Below, in pieces: positions 33,901 to 39,064 of a stretch of DNA of 39,064 nt. Under the pieces are notes generated by a model. It was given only the letters and a program-made list of their open reading frames with translations, was not told where the DNA came from and searched no databases. The translations under genes were made by a program, and so were the position numbers. Source of the DNA: an uncultured Parabacteroides sp. (GTDB lineage Bacteria; Bacteroidota; Bacteroidia; Bacteroidales; Tannerellaceae); the NCBI GenBank assembly GCA_949289155.1, contig CASEMX010000013.1, positions 1 to 39,064 of the forward strand. Direction: 5' to 3'. Each line of letters opens with the position of its first letter. Position 1 is the first letter of the stretch.

Positions 33901-34122
33901 TTGAGTTAATACAGCTTTTCCTGCAGAGTTTGCAGCAAACCAAGTATCCAATTGATTCGCTGTAGTAGCTACCTCCCAGTCACTGTTTTGATACTGAGCA
34001 GTACGTTTCAATTGGTAATATTGTCCAGGAATAGCATTACGCAAGTCAATTGCATTAGCTGTACTGAACAACCCACCTGCGAGCAGGAAGCCCGCACAAA
34101 GTGTAAGTACTTTTTTGTTCAT
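30943..34122 (-). CDS. large secreted protein with C-terminal DUF6383-like domain
   Basis: 1059 residues with a clear signal peptide ending FSTANA. The mature protein starts DLRNAIPGQYYQLKR and is rich in Asp, Asn and Thr, with repeated short beta-strand blocks such as YWTIEVKN...LVNVHTGKALSVKA that recall lectin-like or beta-trefoil segments; no enzyme motif was found. The last 75 residues (DAANSAVTVVATDGAVIVRGAEGKNVIV...SVDGESFKVAVK) match the DUF6383 C-terminal domain of Bacteroidales surface proteins, which probably serves sorting or anchoring. The ATG at 34122 follows an AT-rich leader containing structured RNA copy A. It is monocistronic. Confidence 0.88.
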   Translation of the reverse strand: MNKKVLTLCAGFLLAGGLFSTANAIDLRNAIPGQYYQLKRTAQYQNSDWEVATTANQLDTWFAANSAGKAVLTQNATDDNSYWTIEVKNNDNGVKIVRLVNVHTGKALSVKASDGTSTEWFEVGYTAAGNFAGKTTTEDVNELKWGNGNVNYLAITQDGSEWVYTSGTVAEANAATPVVWLQGIDAVAVEPDVLTGAELNSVYEDGFALQICYQPLKNNNTELDTDKAPVEYADLQGNPFTGMLVAVPNDNITTSVALYQGSTKGKRIVLTSDTWGSQAGGTTQTGYKFAAYTASEYRANASKIIANEFTIVQPAAKGGAPLEVSVMLDTNNDETADTKYELVVTNAIGDEWCLTVAPSNTATTNVADYTFTNGAWTSAHQNTYVQFGITNMVDYSDFYGKLWNIYKDGKVATPSCAVTEAYANDSNADSWIPVAQVAANYPEGQWLFDATQDLDNDGVAEGAFVNRESGHVLSIPNLRYVEGKDYTYTKGGATYTISPAGDPSDNYNDGYLAGYTTDQLKQKAFFIGTPIAATKDTVWLSKAANGKLEFVEDKAEAAEFRLTMADFDRNVFDADSYLTAKNFTSYTVWKDKNAGTTEQKTDVVNFHKYFVTEAVSGDRLNYDSENERFALTDEFSIFNPIVIKKKGNEVYNLLYNVETDFIDTNNDGENDTYATNQNTTNSFCAAEKLYGAQNVAELVKSDGAYGFTENDMFVVVDADAQQYRGDFSNTGVLDTIKIFRNDDNSYVLYEKGELLKKGNEVVEGFLGMENINDPQYADMHAAMLADTAFYSNTYRPQYMLAVDADIVDDGWTCPLNPLYDTPEWREENGGPCADAVKDRPYITGRYLVNLVDSAEAATAEGVKFADNKFVHEYYNTPATPYYRLGFVQAKHIGDSLIIASTNDTINLKNNPEDQVCTFAFRYVDAERDAFTIETLYRAYDIDEDGDIEYRQRGYIKYQNGIPVVTPKASEAWVFDLNETSETPTANETIEDAANSAVTVVATDGAVIVRGAEGKNVIVSTILGKVVANEVINSDNETIAAPAGIVVVSVDGESFKVAVK

Positions 34123-34222
34123 AACTTAAAATTTAATTGTTAATAAATAGATTAATAGTAAATTCAACAATCAAATTTCACGAAGAGTATAAACAACTCC
34201 CCGCGCTGTTATGAACGAACAT

Positions 34223-34413
34223 AAAAAAAGCGCGGGCTTCGTTGTCTATTATCAAATTGAAGGCTCTGGTAAGCCCGTATCGTATATAATAGAACAACAG
34301 CCCGCGCTTGTACGATATAATACGATATACCTATATTATATAGGCAATCTTACATAGTCCGTACCCAAGCGCAAGCATTTACTGTCCATTATCCCACGAT
34401 ACTAAAAATTTAC
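34223..34413 (-). ncRNA. conserved structured leader RNA, copy A, with terminator
   Basis: On the minus strand, AGCGCGGGCT (34308-34299) pairs with AGCCCGCGCT (34238-34229), followed by seven T (34229-34223): an intrinsic terminator, extended inside by GTTGTTCTATTAT with ATAATAGACAAC. Upstream, GCGCTTG (34372-34366) pairs with CAAGCGC (34310-34304), which shares five bases with the terminator's 5' arm, so the two stems exclude each other. A third strand, AGCGCGGG (34207-34200), can pair with the terminator's 3' arm. Sequence and plan recur in copy B at 36084-36265. It precedes the DUF6383 gene by about 100 nt. No known riboswitch class is recognised. Confidence 0.75.
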
Positions 34414-34504
34414 CAGATTTTCAATTTGGAATAATCTTCGTAAAATGCTTTGCAATAATATGTGATTCCCAAATCACGGAACACTATCCGCTGCGGAATC
34501 GATG

Positions 34505-34535
34505 CAAAGGTAAGGAGTAAAAACGAATATACAAG
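34505..34535 (-). promoter_or_regulatory. promoter for leader copy A
   Basis: Minus-strand -7 box TACCTTTG (34512-34505) with CTTG at 34535-34532 as a near-consensus -33 and a 19-bp spacer. Transcription would start near 34498, giving a leader of about 375 nt. Confidence 0.6.
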
Positions 34536-34632
34536 AGTTTCTGTATAATTTTTTCCAAATCTTAGGGTTTTCTATACGAAACACCGGTTTTGTCCTTCCA
34601 AACCCCAACATTTTTATTGTCTCCCTACCATA

Positions 34633-35472
34633 TCATAACTGCTGTATTTCCTGCGCTGAAAGATGGGTGTATTTCTGGATAAAGGAAATTGGCAGACCGT
34701 CAGCTTTTAGATTTCGAGCAATTTCCAATTGCTTTTTTTGCTCACCTTCCAACACCCCTTCCTTCTTTGCGAAGTTGATACCGGCTTGATAATCCCTGTA
34801 GTTCTTGAGGGCTTCTTGATATTCTTTATATTCCGTTTCATTCAGCGCAGCAACATCAGCGATGTCGAGGAGTTTGTCCCAGACGCTGCGTTGCGCATTG
34901 AATGGCATTCGTTTCAGCATGTGCATATTCTTTATCAAATATAACCAACGTTCGTAATCATTTATGCATTCATCCGCCTCTTTCGTAAATCGAGGCATCT
35001 CCAAAAAGATTTGTCGCAGTTTATTGTTGAAAACAGCACCAGTTTCCATGTCCATAAGCGCGACATCGGTCCGAAATTTGGAATTTTCACTCATGATGAA
35101 GTCCATGAAGAAAATTCCGTAAACGGGTTGCAGGTCGTATTGCCAATTCTTACCCTTATTCCCTTGTTCGGCGAGGGCGCGACTCTGATAATACAACCCT
35201 CTGTCATAGAAATATTCCTGTCGGGCGGCTTGCATCTCCACGATAAACTGAGTTCCCTTATCACTCTCGCAGTACAGGTCAAAGACAACCCTCCGTTTGT
35301 CTTGAACGACCGGTTGCAACTCCGTATTCTTGAATTGCAAGGCGACGATGTTCTGTTCGCCCTTCAATAATAAATTAAGGAAATCGATTAGAATCTCTTT
35401 ACTGATTTCCTGTCCGAATATCCTTTTAAAGCCAAAATCCGTAAACGGATTGATAAATTCCCGATCTTTCAT
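34633..35472 (-). CDS. PD-(D/E)XK nuclease family transposase / Rpn-like protein
   Basis: 279 residues from the start at 35472 (MKDREFINPFTDFGFKRIFG), chosen over the open frame to 35565 because the promoter at 35535-35566 lies inside that extension. The N-terminal half is the PDDEXK_2 nuclease domain: FINPFTDFGFKRIFG, RRVVFDLYCESDKGTQFIVEMQ (Asp, then Glu-x-Gln), and YYQSRALAEQG. The C-terminal half is helical, with a charged coiled segment, EGVLEGEQKKQLEIARNLK. Such genes are numerous in Bacteroidetes and are called transposases by annotation pipelines, but Rpn relatives act as recombination-promoting nucleases. No terminal inverted repeats are evident around it. Confidence 0.9.
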   Translation of the reverse strand: MKDREFINPFTDFGFKRIFGQEISKEILIDFLNLLLKGEQNIVALQFKNTELQPVVQDKRRVVFDLYCESDKGTQFIVEMQAARQEYFYDRGLYYQSRALAEQGNKGKNWQYDLQPVYGIFFMDFIMSENSKFRTDVALMDMETGAVFNNKLRQIFLEMPRFTKEADECINDYERWLYLIKNMHMLKRMPFNAQRSVWDKLLDIADVAALNETEYKEYQEALKNYRDYQAGINFAKKEGVLEGEQKKQLEIARNLKADGLPISFIQKYTHLSAQEIQQL

Positions 35473-35534
35473 AGTCAAGGCAATTTTAAACGTTATTACT
35501 TGGTTCGACTTTCCGCTGATTGAAAGTCCCGGTA

Positions 35535-35566
35535 CAAATATAGCTGATATTTTTTCTGTTTGCAAA
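35535..35566 (-). promoter_or_regulatory. promoter of the PD-(D/E)XK gene
   Basis: The minus-strand -7 box TATATTTG (35542-35535) and TTTG -33 box (35566-35563) are separated by 20 bp. It supports translation from 35472. Confidence 0.65.
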
Positions 35567-35650
35567 GACTATGTCATGTTCTTTTCTCTTGAAATTATCT
35601 TCGTTCTTTTGCATCAAGGCAAAAGAACGAAGGAATATAGGTTGAAAATT

Positions 35651-35890
35651 ACTTCCTAAGCAGCAAGAAAACTACTTACTAAGTAGTACCCCCCTCAACT
35701 TAGTAAGCTGACGAACGACAGCTTACCGACGTGACAAGCGACTACTTAGTAAGCAGTTTTCAGACTATATCGTACCGACTGACCTCCGCATATCGTAGCG
35801 ACCAACCTCTCTATATCGTAGCGCCAGACCTCGCTACGATATAGACCCGTCAGCCTCTACGATATAGACTTGCCGGACGCTACGTATGCA
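35651..35890. repeat. degenerate array A7 of ~23-bp spaced palindromic words
   Basis: Words recur roughly every 21-25 bp (near 35651, 35673, 35698, 35720, 35743, 35765, 35789, 35811, 35833, 35857 and 35880). They begin as ACTTACTAAGTAG-type, pass to CTATATCGTAGCG, and end as the inverted CGCTACGATATAG. The spacers are C-rich (GACCTC-like). The word changes gradually along the array and flips orientation near 35822. It fills the space between the divergent PD-(D/E)XK and InlB-repeat genes. Confidence 0.75.
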
Positions 35891-36016
35891 CTTGCCGAAC
35901 TCCACGAGGAGGAAAGGAGAACTTCTATATGGGGCCGTTTGGGGTTGCTTCGGGAAGGCCGCGGAGCGCTCTATCAACCTTTCCAATAAAAATCTTGAAA
36001 TATCTTTTACTTTTCT

Positions 36017-36047
36017 TTTGGATTTTCCTCAGAGATACCTACCTTTG
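36017..36047 (+). promoter_or_regulatory. promoter for leader copy B
   Basis: TTTG (36017-36020) and TACCTTTG (36040-36047) with an exact 19-bp spacer, an ideal Bacteroidetes promoter. Transcription would start near 36054, just before the conserved RNA. Confidence 0.8.
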
Positions 36048-36083
36048 TCGCAATTCCAATAGGAATCAGTGGATTCCGTTGGG

Positions 36084-36265
36084 AAAATTTTTATCACAGA
36101 GGAATAATAAGCAATGAATGCTTGCACTCGTGCTGTACACTTATCTGAAAGGAGAAGGTATATCCTACAGCATAGAGTGCGGGCTGTTGTTTCATTATCT
36201 CTGTGATGGGTGTTTGCCGATGCCTCCAACTTGATAATAAGCAACTTGCCCGCACTTTCTTTTTG
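36084..36265 (+). ncRNA. conserved structured leader RNA, copy B, with terminator
   Basis: GCACTC and TGCTGTA (36124-36129, 36131-36137) pair with TACAGCA and GAGTGC (36166-36172, 36175-36180). GAGTGC overlaps the 5' arm AGTGCGGGC (36176-36184) of a terminator whose 3' arm is GCCCGCACT (36248-36256), followed by TTTCTTTTT. Inside the terminator, GTTGT...ATTAT pairs with ATAAT...GCAAC. Shared with copy A: AAATTTTTA near the start, AATGCTTGC before the first stem, GGTATATC in the apical loop, GCGGGCTGTTGTT, GCCT-CAA-TTGATAATA, CAAC and GCCCGC. Compensatory changes in both stems support the structure. It lies upstream of the InlB-repeat gene. Confidence 0.75.
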
Positions 36266-36340
36266 TCTTTCATAGTGATTGGTTAGTTAGTCGTAGATGC
36301 GGCACGGCTGAATTATTTACTAACTAAACACGTTGCGTTC

Positions 36341-38146
36341 TTGGCAACGCTTAGTGGTGCGGTTTGGGGGCAACAAAATCACACAATTAAATTTGCTGAT
36401 GAAAAGCCTGATGAATTGCTTGAGGAATATGACAAAGATGCTTGGGATTTACAGAAAGCCATTGAGATAATAATTGATGGGACAGAGCAAAAAAATCTGA
36501 CAACAGAAGATTATCTGAATGGCATTTCCGCAGAAGCAGGAAGTACGATTTCTTTACAATTAAATATAGATGCCGGTAATGGCAATCAGTATAGATATGC
36601 AGGTTACAACTTTATCAGTTTTACTATTCAAACTAATTCCGGAACCAAAGTAATAGACAATCTTTCCTTTGTGATGCCTGATGAAGATGTTACGATTACG
36701 GGTATTACGCTTCAACGAAAGGTTATATCTTTTGCGACCATCTTATATATAGAAGATAACACTTATGACGGTATGCATACTATTGCTCCATTTGAGGGAA
36801 TGGATGCCTATTTTGAAAATGCAGAAGGAGATGTCATTACAGAAGCTTTGTACGGAGAAAAGGTGCGTCTCGTTCTAATGCCTAAAACCGGATATAAGAT
36901 TGAAAATGTAGCAAAGGTTTCAAGGACATTATGGAATTATGATGACAACGATTTGTCTCATAATCCTCAAGATGTAACGAACAATTTGCAATATGATACA
37001 GAAAACGGCTTTTATTATGAAGATTTTACGATGCCGCAAAGCAAGGTGCAAGTTTATATTTATAAAGCTGACAGTGAATTCCATCCAGAAAATGGAGAAA
37101 CTACCGTTACCGCCATTGATTATGCTCTAAACACTGCTTCTAACATTACAAACGGCACAATCACATTCGGAGAAGAGGTAACACAAACTACCGCCAATTA
37201 TCAGGAGCAGGTACAAGTTAATGTTACGCCAAATGAAGGGTATCATGTGGTGAGAAGTTCTCTTTATTATACGATCGAAGGCTCAGACGAACAGATTCCT
37301 ATTATGATGACTGATGGAACTTATTCGTTTACGATGCCTGCAGCAAATGTAACTGTCCATGCGGAATTTGCAGAAGGTGCAGAACAAACCTATTTGGTTT
37401 CAATCGCCGATAATATCGAGCATGGTACTATTTCTGCCGAACCTACAGAAGCTACTTCCGGCACAACGATTAACTTGACCGTTACACCGGAAGAGGGTTA
37501 CCAATTGCAGACATTATATTATATAGCGAATGGCAAAACAGAACAAACGCCAATCGCAGGAACATCTTTCGAGATGCCAGCTTCAGATGTAACCATCTAT
37601 GCAACATTTAAGGATATTTCTACTGACCCCGATGACGACGAGCAGGGCGGCATCGTTCCGGACGCTCCCAAATATTACAACATCTACGAAGACGAGATTT
37701 GCGAGGGGGTAACGGTAGAGTTCAGCCGCGATGTGGTGAAAGAGGGACAATCGGTGCTGGTAACTATCACGGTAGATGAGGAGTTCGATACAACGGACTT
37801 GACGCTGAAGTTCAAGCGCAGCCTGTTTGGATACTGGGAGGACTTGACATTGACGCCGACCGAGAATCCGAATGAGTATATCATTGAGAATATCTACACC
37901 GATATTTACGTCCGCGTAGAAGGCGCAGTGCCGACCGGCATTGAGGATATCGAAGGCGCAAAAGTATATACGAAGGACGGTAGCATCTATGTATATACTC
38001 CGGCAGAGGAGCAGGTACAGATTATCTCAGTCTCCGGCGCAATCGTGAAGAACGAAACGCAAGTGGGACTGAAACAGTACACCGGCCTGCAGCGCGGTAT
38101 ATATATAATAGGTATAGGCGAGCAGCGGTTTAAAGTAAGATTATAA
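36341..38146 (+). CDS. secreted InlB-repeat-like protein with C-terminal sorting-type domain
   Basis: About 601 residues counted from a TTG at 36341. No ATG lies in frame upstream before the stop at 36284; CTG at 36308 would give LNYLLTKHVAFLATLSGAVWGQQ, which looks like a signal peptide, so the true start is uncertain. Two divergent InlB/'Bacterial repeat' domains are visible (about 255-345 and 350-425), each ending in MPAANVTVHAEF or MPASDVTIYATF; a third MPDEDVTITGI lies near 115. The C-terminal 70 residues (TGIEDIEGAKVYTKDGSIYVYTP... to RGIYIIGIGEQRFKVRL) match the Bacteroidales C-terminal sorting or anchoring domain. It is probably surface-exposed; ligand unknown. It is preceded by leader copy B. 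Confidence 0.85.
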   Translation: MATLSGAVWGQQNHTIKFADEKPDELLEEYDKDAWDLQKAIEIIIDGTEQKNLTTEDYLNGISAEAGSTISLQLNIDAGNGNQYRYAGYNFISFTIQTNSGTKVIDNLSFVMPDEDVTITGITLQRKVISFATILYIEDNTYDGMHTIAPFEGMDAYFENAEGDVITEALYGEKVRLVLMPKTGYKIENVAKVSRTLWNYDDNDLSHNPQDVTNNLQYDTENGFYYEDFTMPQSKVQVYIYKADSEFHPENGETTVTAIDYALNTASNITNGTITFGEEVTQTTANYQEQVQVNVTPNEGYHVVRSSLYYTIEGSDEQIPIMMTDGTYSFTMPAANVTVHAEFAEGAEQTYLVSIADNIEHGTISAEPTEATSGTTINLTVTPEEGYQLQTLYYIANGKTEQTPIAGTSFEMPASDVTIYATFKDISTDPDDDEQGGIVPDAPKYYNIYEDEICEGVTVEFSRDVVKEGQSVLVTITVDEEFDTTDLTLKFKRSLFGYWEDLTLTPTENPNEYIIENIYTDIYVRVEGAVPTGIEDIEGAKVYTKDGSIYVYTPAEEQVQIISVSGAIVKNETQVGLKQYTGLQRGIYIIGIGEQRFKVRL

Positions 38147-38173
38147 AAGAGACCGTTAAGACATGCGACATTT

Positions 38174-38214
38174 CGCCATCCTGAGTCCGCTCGGGGTGGC
38201 GATTTGTGTTTTTT
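38174..38214 (+). terminator. intrinsic terminator after the InlB-repeat gene
   Basis: CGCCATCCTGAG (38174-38185) and CTCGGGGTGGCG (38190-38201) form a 12-bp stem (two G-U) with a TCCG loop, followed by ATTTGTGTTTTTT. The sequence resembles the TCATTTCGCC repeat seen at 10510, so the terminator may derive from a dispersed repeat. Confidence 0.85.
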
Positions 38215-38220
38215 ATAGTA

Positions 38221-38300
38221 GTTGGGAGTTGGTAGTTAGTAGTTGGTAGTTGGCTGTTCAATTCTTCATTCTTCATTCTTCATTCCTAATTCTTCATTTT
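38221..38300. repeat. microsatellite-like tracts
   Basis: A TAGTTGG/TAGTTAG tract (38221-38253) is followed by a run of TTCTTCA/TTCTTCATTC words (38260-38298). These are low-complexity intergenic repeats of a kind common between Bacteroidetes genes; no coding is seen. Confidence 0.7.
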
Positions 38301-38331
38301 GCCAAGGGCTTTCCACCCCTGTAAACCTCGT

Positions 38332-38625
38332 CAGAAGTTTCAGGAATGCTACTGACCCCCCGGAAAATGCCGCCAGAAGTTTCTGGAATGCTCCCGACCC
38401 CGTGGAAAGTGCGTCCAGAACTGTTGGAAATGCCGCCGAACCCCCGGAAAGTGTCTCCAGAAGTTTCTGGAATGCTGCCGAACCCCCGGAAACCGCGTCC
38501 AAAACGGTTGAAAGTGCTGCCGACCCCCTTCGGCACATCTCCAGAAATGTTTGGAGAGCTTTTCCACCCCCGGAAAGCCTCGTCAGAACTGTTGGGCGTA
38601 TTGCCGAACCCCGCCGGCTGCCCGC
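38332..38625. repeat. 42-bp tandem array A6 (7 units)
   Basis: The core (CAGAAGTTTCTGG and variants) starts at 38332, 38374, 38416, 38458, 38500, 38542 and 38584: six intervals of exactly 42 bp. The best copies are CCAGAA-GT-TTCTGG inverted repeats; other units change both arms partly together (CCAGAACTGTTGG, CCAAAACGGTTG). The remainder carries CCGAACCCCCGGAAA. It lies between the InlB-repeat terminator and the Wzi-like gene. Confidence 0.94.
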
Positions 38626-38686
38626 TGAATTAACCTTTCCAATGAAAATACAACCATTTTCAGAGGGAATCTTTTACCAAGGAAGT

Positions 38687-38708
38687 AAAAATAATCCGTG
38701 GGCATCTG
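38687..38708 (+). repeat. half copy of the REP-like element at 27131-27239
   Basis: AAAAATAATCCGTGG then CATCTG (38687-38708) matches 27192-27213 with one mismatch. Downstream, TATGCG recalls the CTGCGTAATC continuation only weakly, so the right arm has decayed. Confidence 0.6.
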
Positions 38709-38728
38709 TTTTATATGGGTTATATGCG

Positions 38729-38736
38729 TATATTTG
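38729..38736 (+). promoter_or_regulatory. -7 box upstream of the Wzi-like gene
   Basis: TATATTTG fits TAnnTTTG and lies 20 bp before the ATG at 38757. No clear -33 box. It lies just beyond the degraded REP copy. Confidence 0.4.
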
Positions 38737-38756
38737 TCCGCTGATTGAATAAGACG

Positions 38757-39064
38757 ATGAAAGAGCAGTTACTGAAATATATCCCTTCGCTGTTGATATG
38801 CTTATCTCCTCTTCCTGCCATGGCGCAAGAGCAAATCGAAGAGGAGGCGACCAGTTATCGGGCGGAAATAGCCGGTTCGCTGTCGAGCGGCAACTATACG
38901 CCGTTCTGGATGGCGAGCAATCGCTACGGCGTAGTCCCTTTGGAAGCAAACAATGCCTACCTGAAAGCCGGCGTATTCCACCGGCAGCATTTCGGCAAAG
39001 GCTTCCGCTGGAGCGTAGGGCTGGACTTGGTGGCTGCCGTCCCGCGTTACAAGAATGTCTATAT
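38757..39064 (+). CDS. capsule assembly Wzi family protein, N-terminal part, cut by window edge
   Basis: 102 codons are visible. The signal peptide (MKEQLLKYIPSLLICLSPLPAMAQ) is followed by YRAEIAGSLSSGNYTPFWMASNRYGVVPLEANNAYLKAG, the N-terminal pattern of Bacteroidales outer-membrane barrel proteins annotated as Wzi/capsule assembly. It would sit in the outer membrane and help attach surface polysaccharide, by family analogy. The rest is outside the window. Confidence 0.85.
   Translation, partial: MKEQLLKYIPSLLICLSPLPAMAQEQIEEEATSYRAEIAGSLSSGNYTPFWMASNRYGVVPLEANNAYLKAGVFHRQHFGKGFRWSVGLDLVAAVPRYKNVY

Noticed and set aside
34633-35565. Complete insertion sequence around the PD-(D/E)XK gene
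   Set aside because: No terminal inverted repeats or target duplications are visible. This family is not a normal DD(E/D) transposase.
34223-36265. 6S RNA or tmRNA as explanation for the two leader RNAs
   Set aside because: Two copies sit directly upstream of surface-protein genes, each with a terminator whose arm overlaps another stem. 6S RNA is normally a long rod without such overlap, and tmRNA needs a tRNA-like end, which is absent.
9757-38645. Shared CTTTCCAATAAAAAT word before three plus-strand genes (near 9766, 35970 and 38635)
   Set aside because: The word lies at different distances from the next start and from any -7 box, so a common regulatory site cannot be supported.

Overview
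This 39-kb window looks like a chromosomal segment from a Bacteroidales bacterium. Evidence: promoters of the Bacteroidetes type (-33 TTTG, about 19-20 bp, -7 TAnnTTTG), a B12-dependent methylmalonyl-CoA mutase pair with MeaB, DUF1573, BACON/M43 lipoprotein and DUF4301 proteins, a TonB receptor with an N-terminal carboxypeptidase-regulatory-like domain, a DUF6383-type surface protein, and a PD-(D/E)XK 'transposase'. The genus cannot be fixed from the sequence alone.

Layout. 1-2427 (minus): mutB (cut by the window edge) and mutA. 2432-2607 (plus): tRNA-Glu(CTC) with its own promoter and terminator. 2634-3127: first 42-bp repeat array. 3189-4340 (minus): a lysine exporter LysO split over two overlapping genes behind a structured leader. 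4445-5390 (plus): xseB-ispD. 5554-8228 (minus): two DUF1573 genes and meaB. 8309-9666 (minus): secreted metalloprotease. 9823-13959 (plus): small outer-membrane barrel protein, a MITE-like element holding a second array, priA, and a DnaQ-like exonuclease. 14007-14252: CCCATATATGGG array and a strong terminator. 14273-15838 (minus): DUF4301. 15955-19798 (plus): RelA/SpoT homologue, cyclophilin, DUF6483-like and folB. 19971-21314 (plus): thyA-folA. 21501-27101 (plus): giant alpha-2-macroglobulin. 27498-30343 (minus): TonB receptor. 30943-34535 (minus): DUF6383 surface protein with a long leader. 34633-35566 (minus): PD-(D/E)XK protein. 36017-38214 (plus): secreted InlB-repeat-like protein with a related leader. 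38757-end (plus): N-terminus of a Wzi-like protein.

Functional themes are propionate/succinate metabolism (mutAB, meaB), folate and thymidylate (folB, thyA, folA), replication and repair (priA, xseB, exonuclease), stringent response (a RelA/SpoT homologue with a ruined hydrolase site), and envelope proteins.

Two observations stand out. (1) At least seven intergenic arrays lie in 39 kb. Five of them have sequence-divergent units but the same 42-bp period, each unit with a palindromic or inverted-repeat core, and two of the five share an identical flanking module in opposite orientation. (2) Two leader RNAs, one before the DUF6383 gene and one before the InlB-repeat gene, share about 185 nt of sequence and the same pairing plan. 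In both, one strand of an upstream stem overlaps the 5' arm of an intrinsic terminator, and the shared base covaries with both partners. This looks like an undescribed, or at least unrecognised by me, riboswitch-like or attenuator RNA family.
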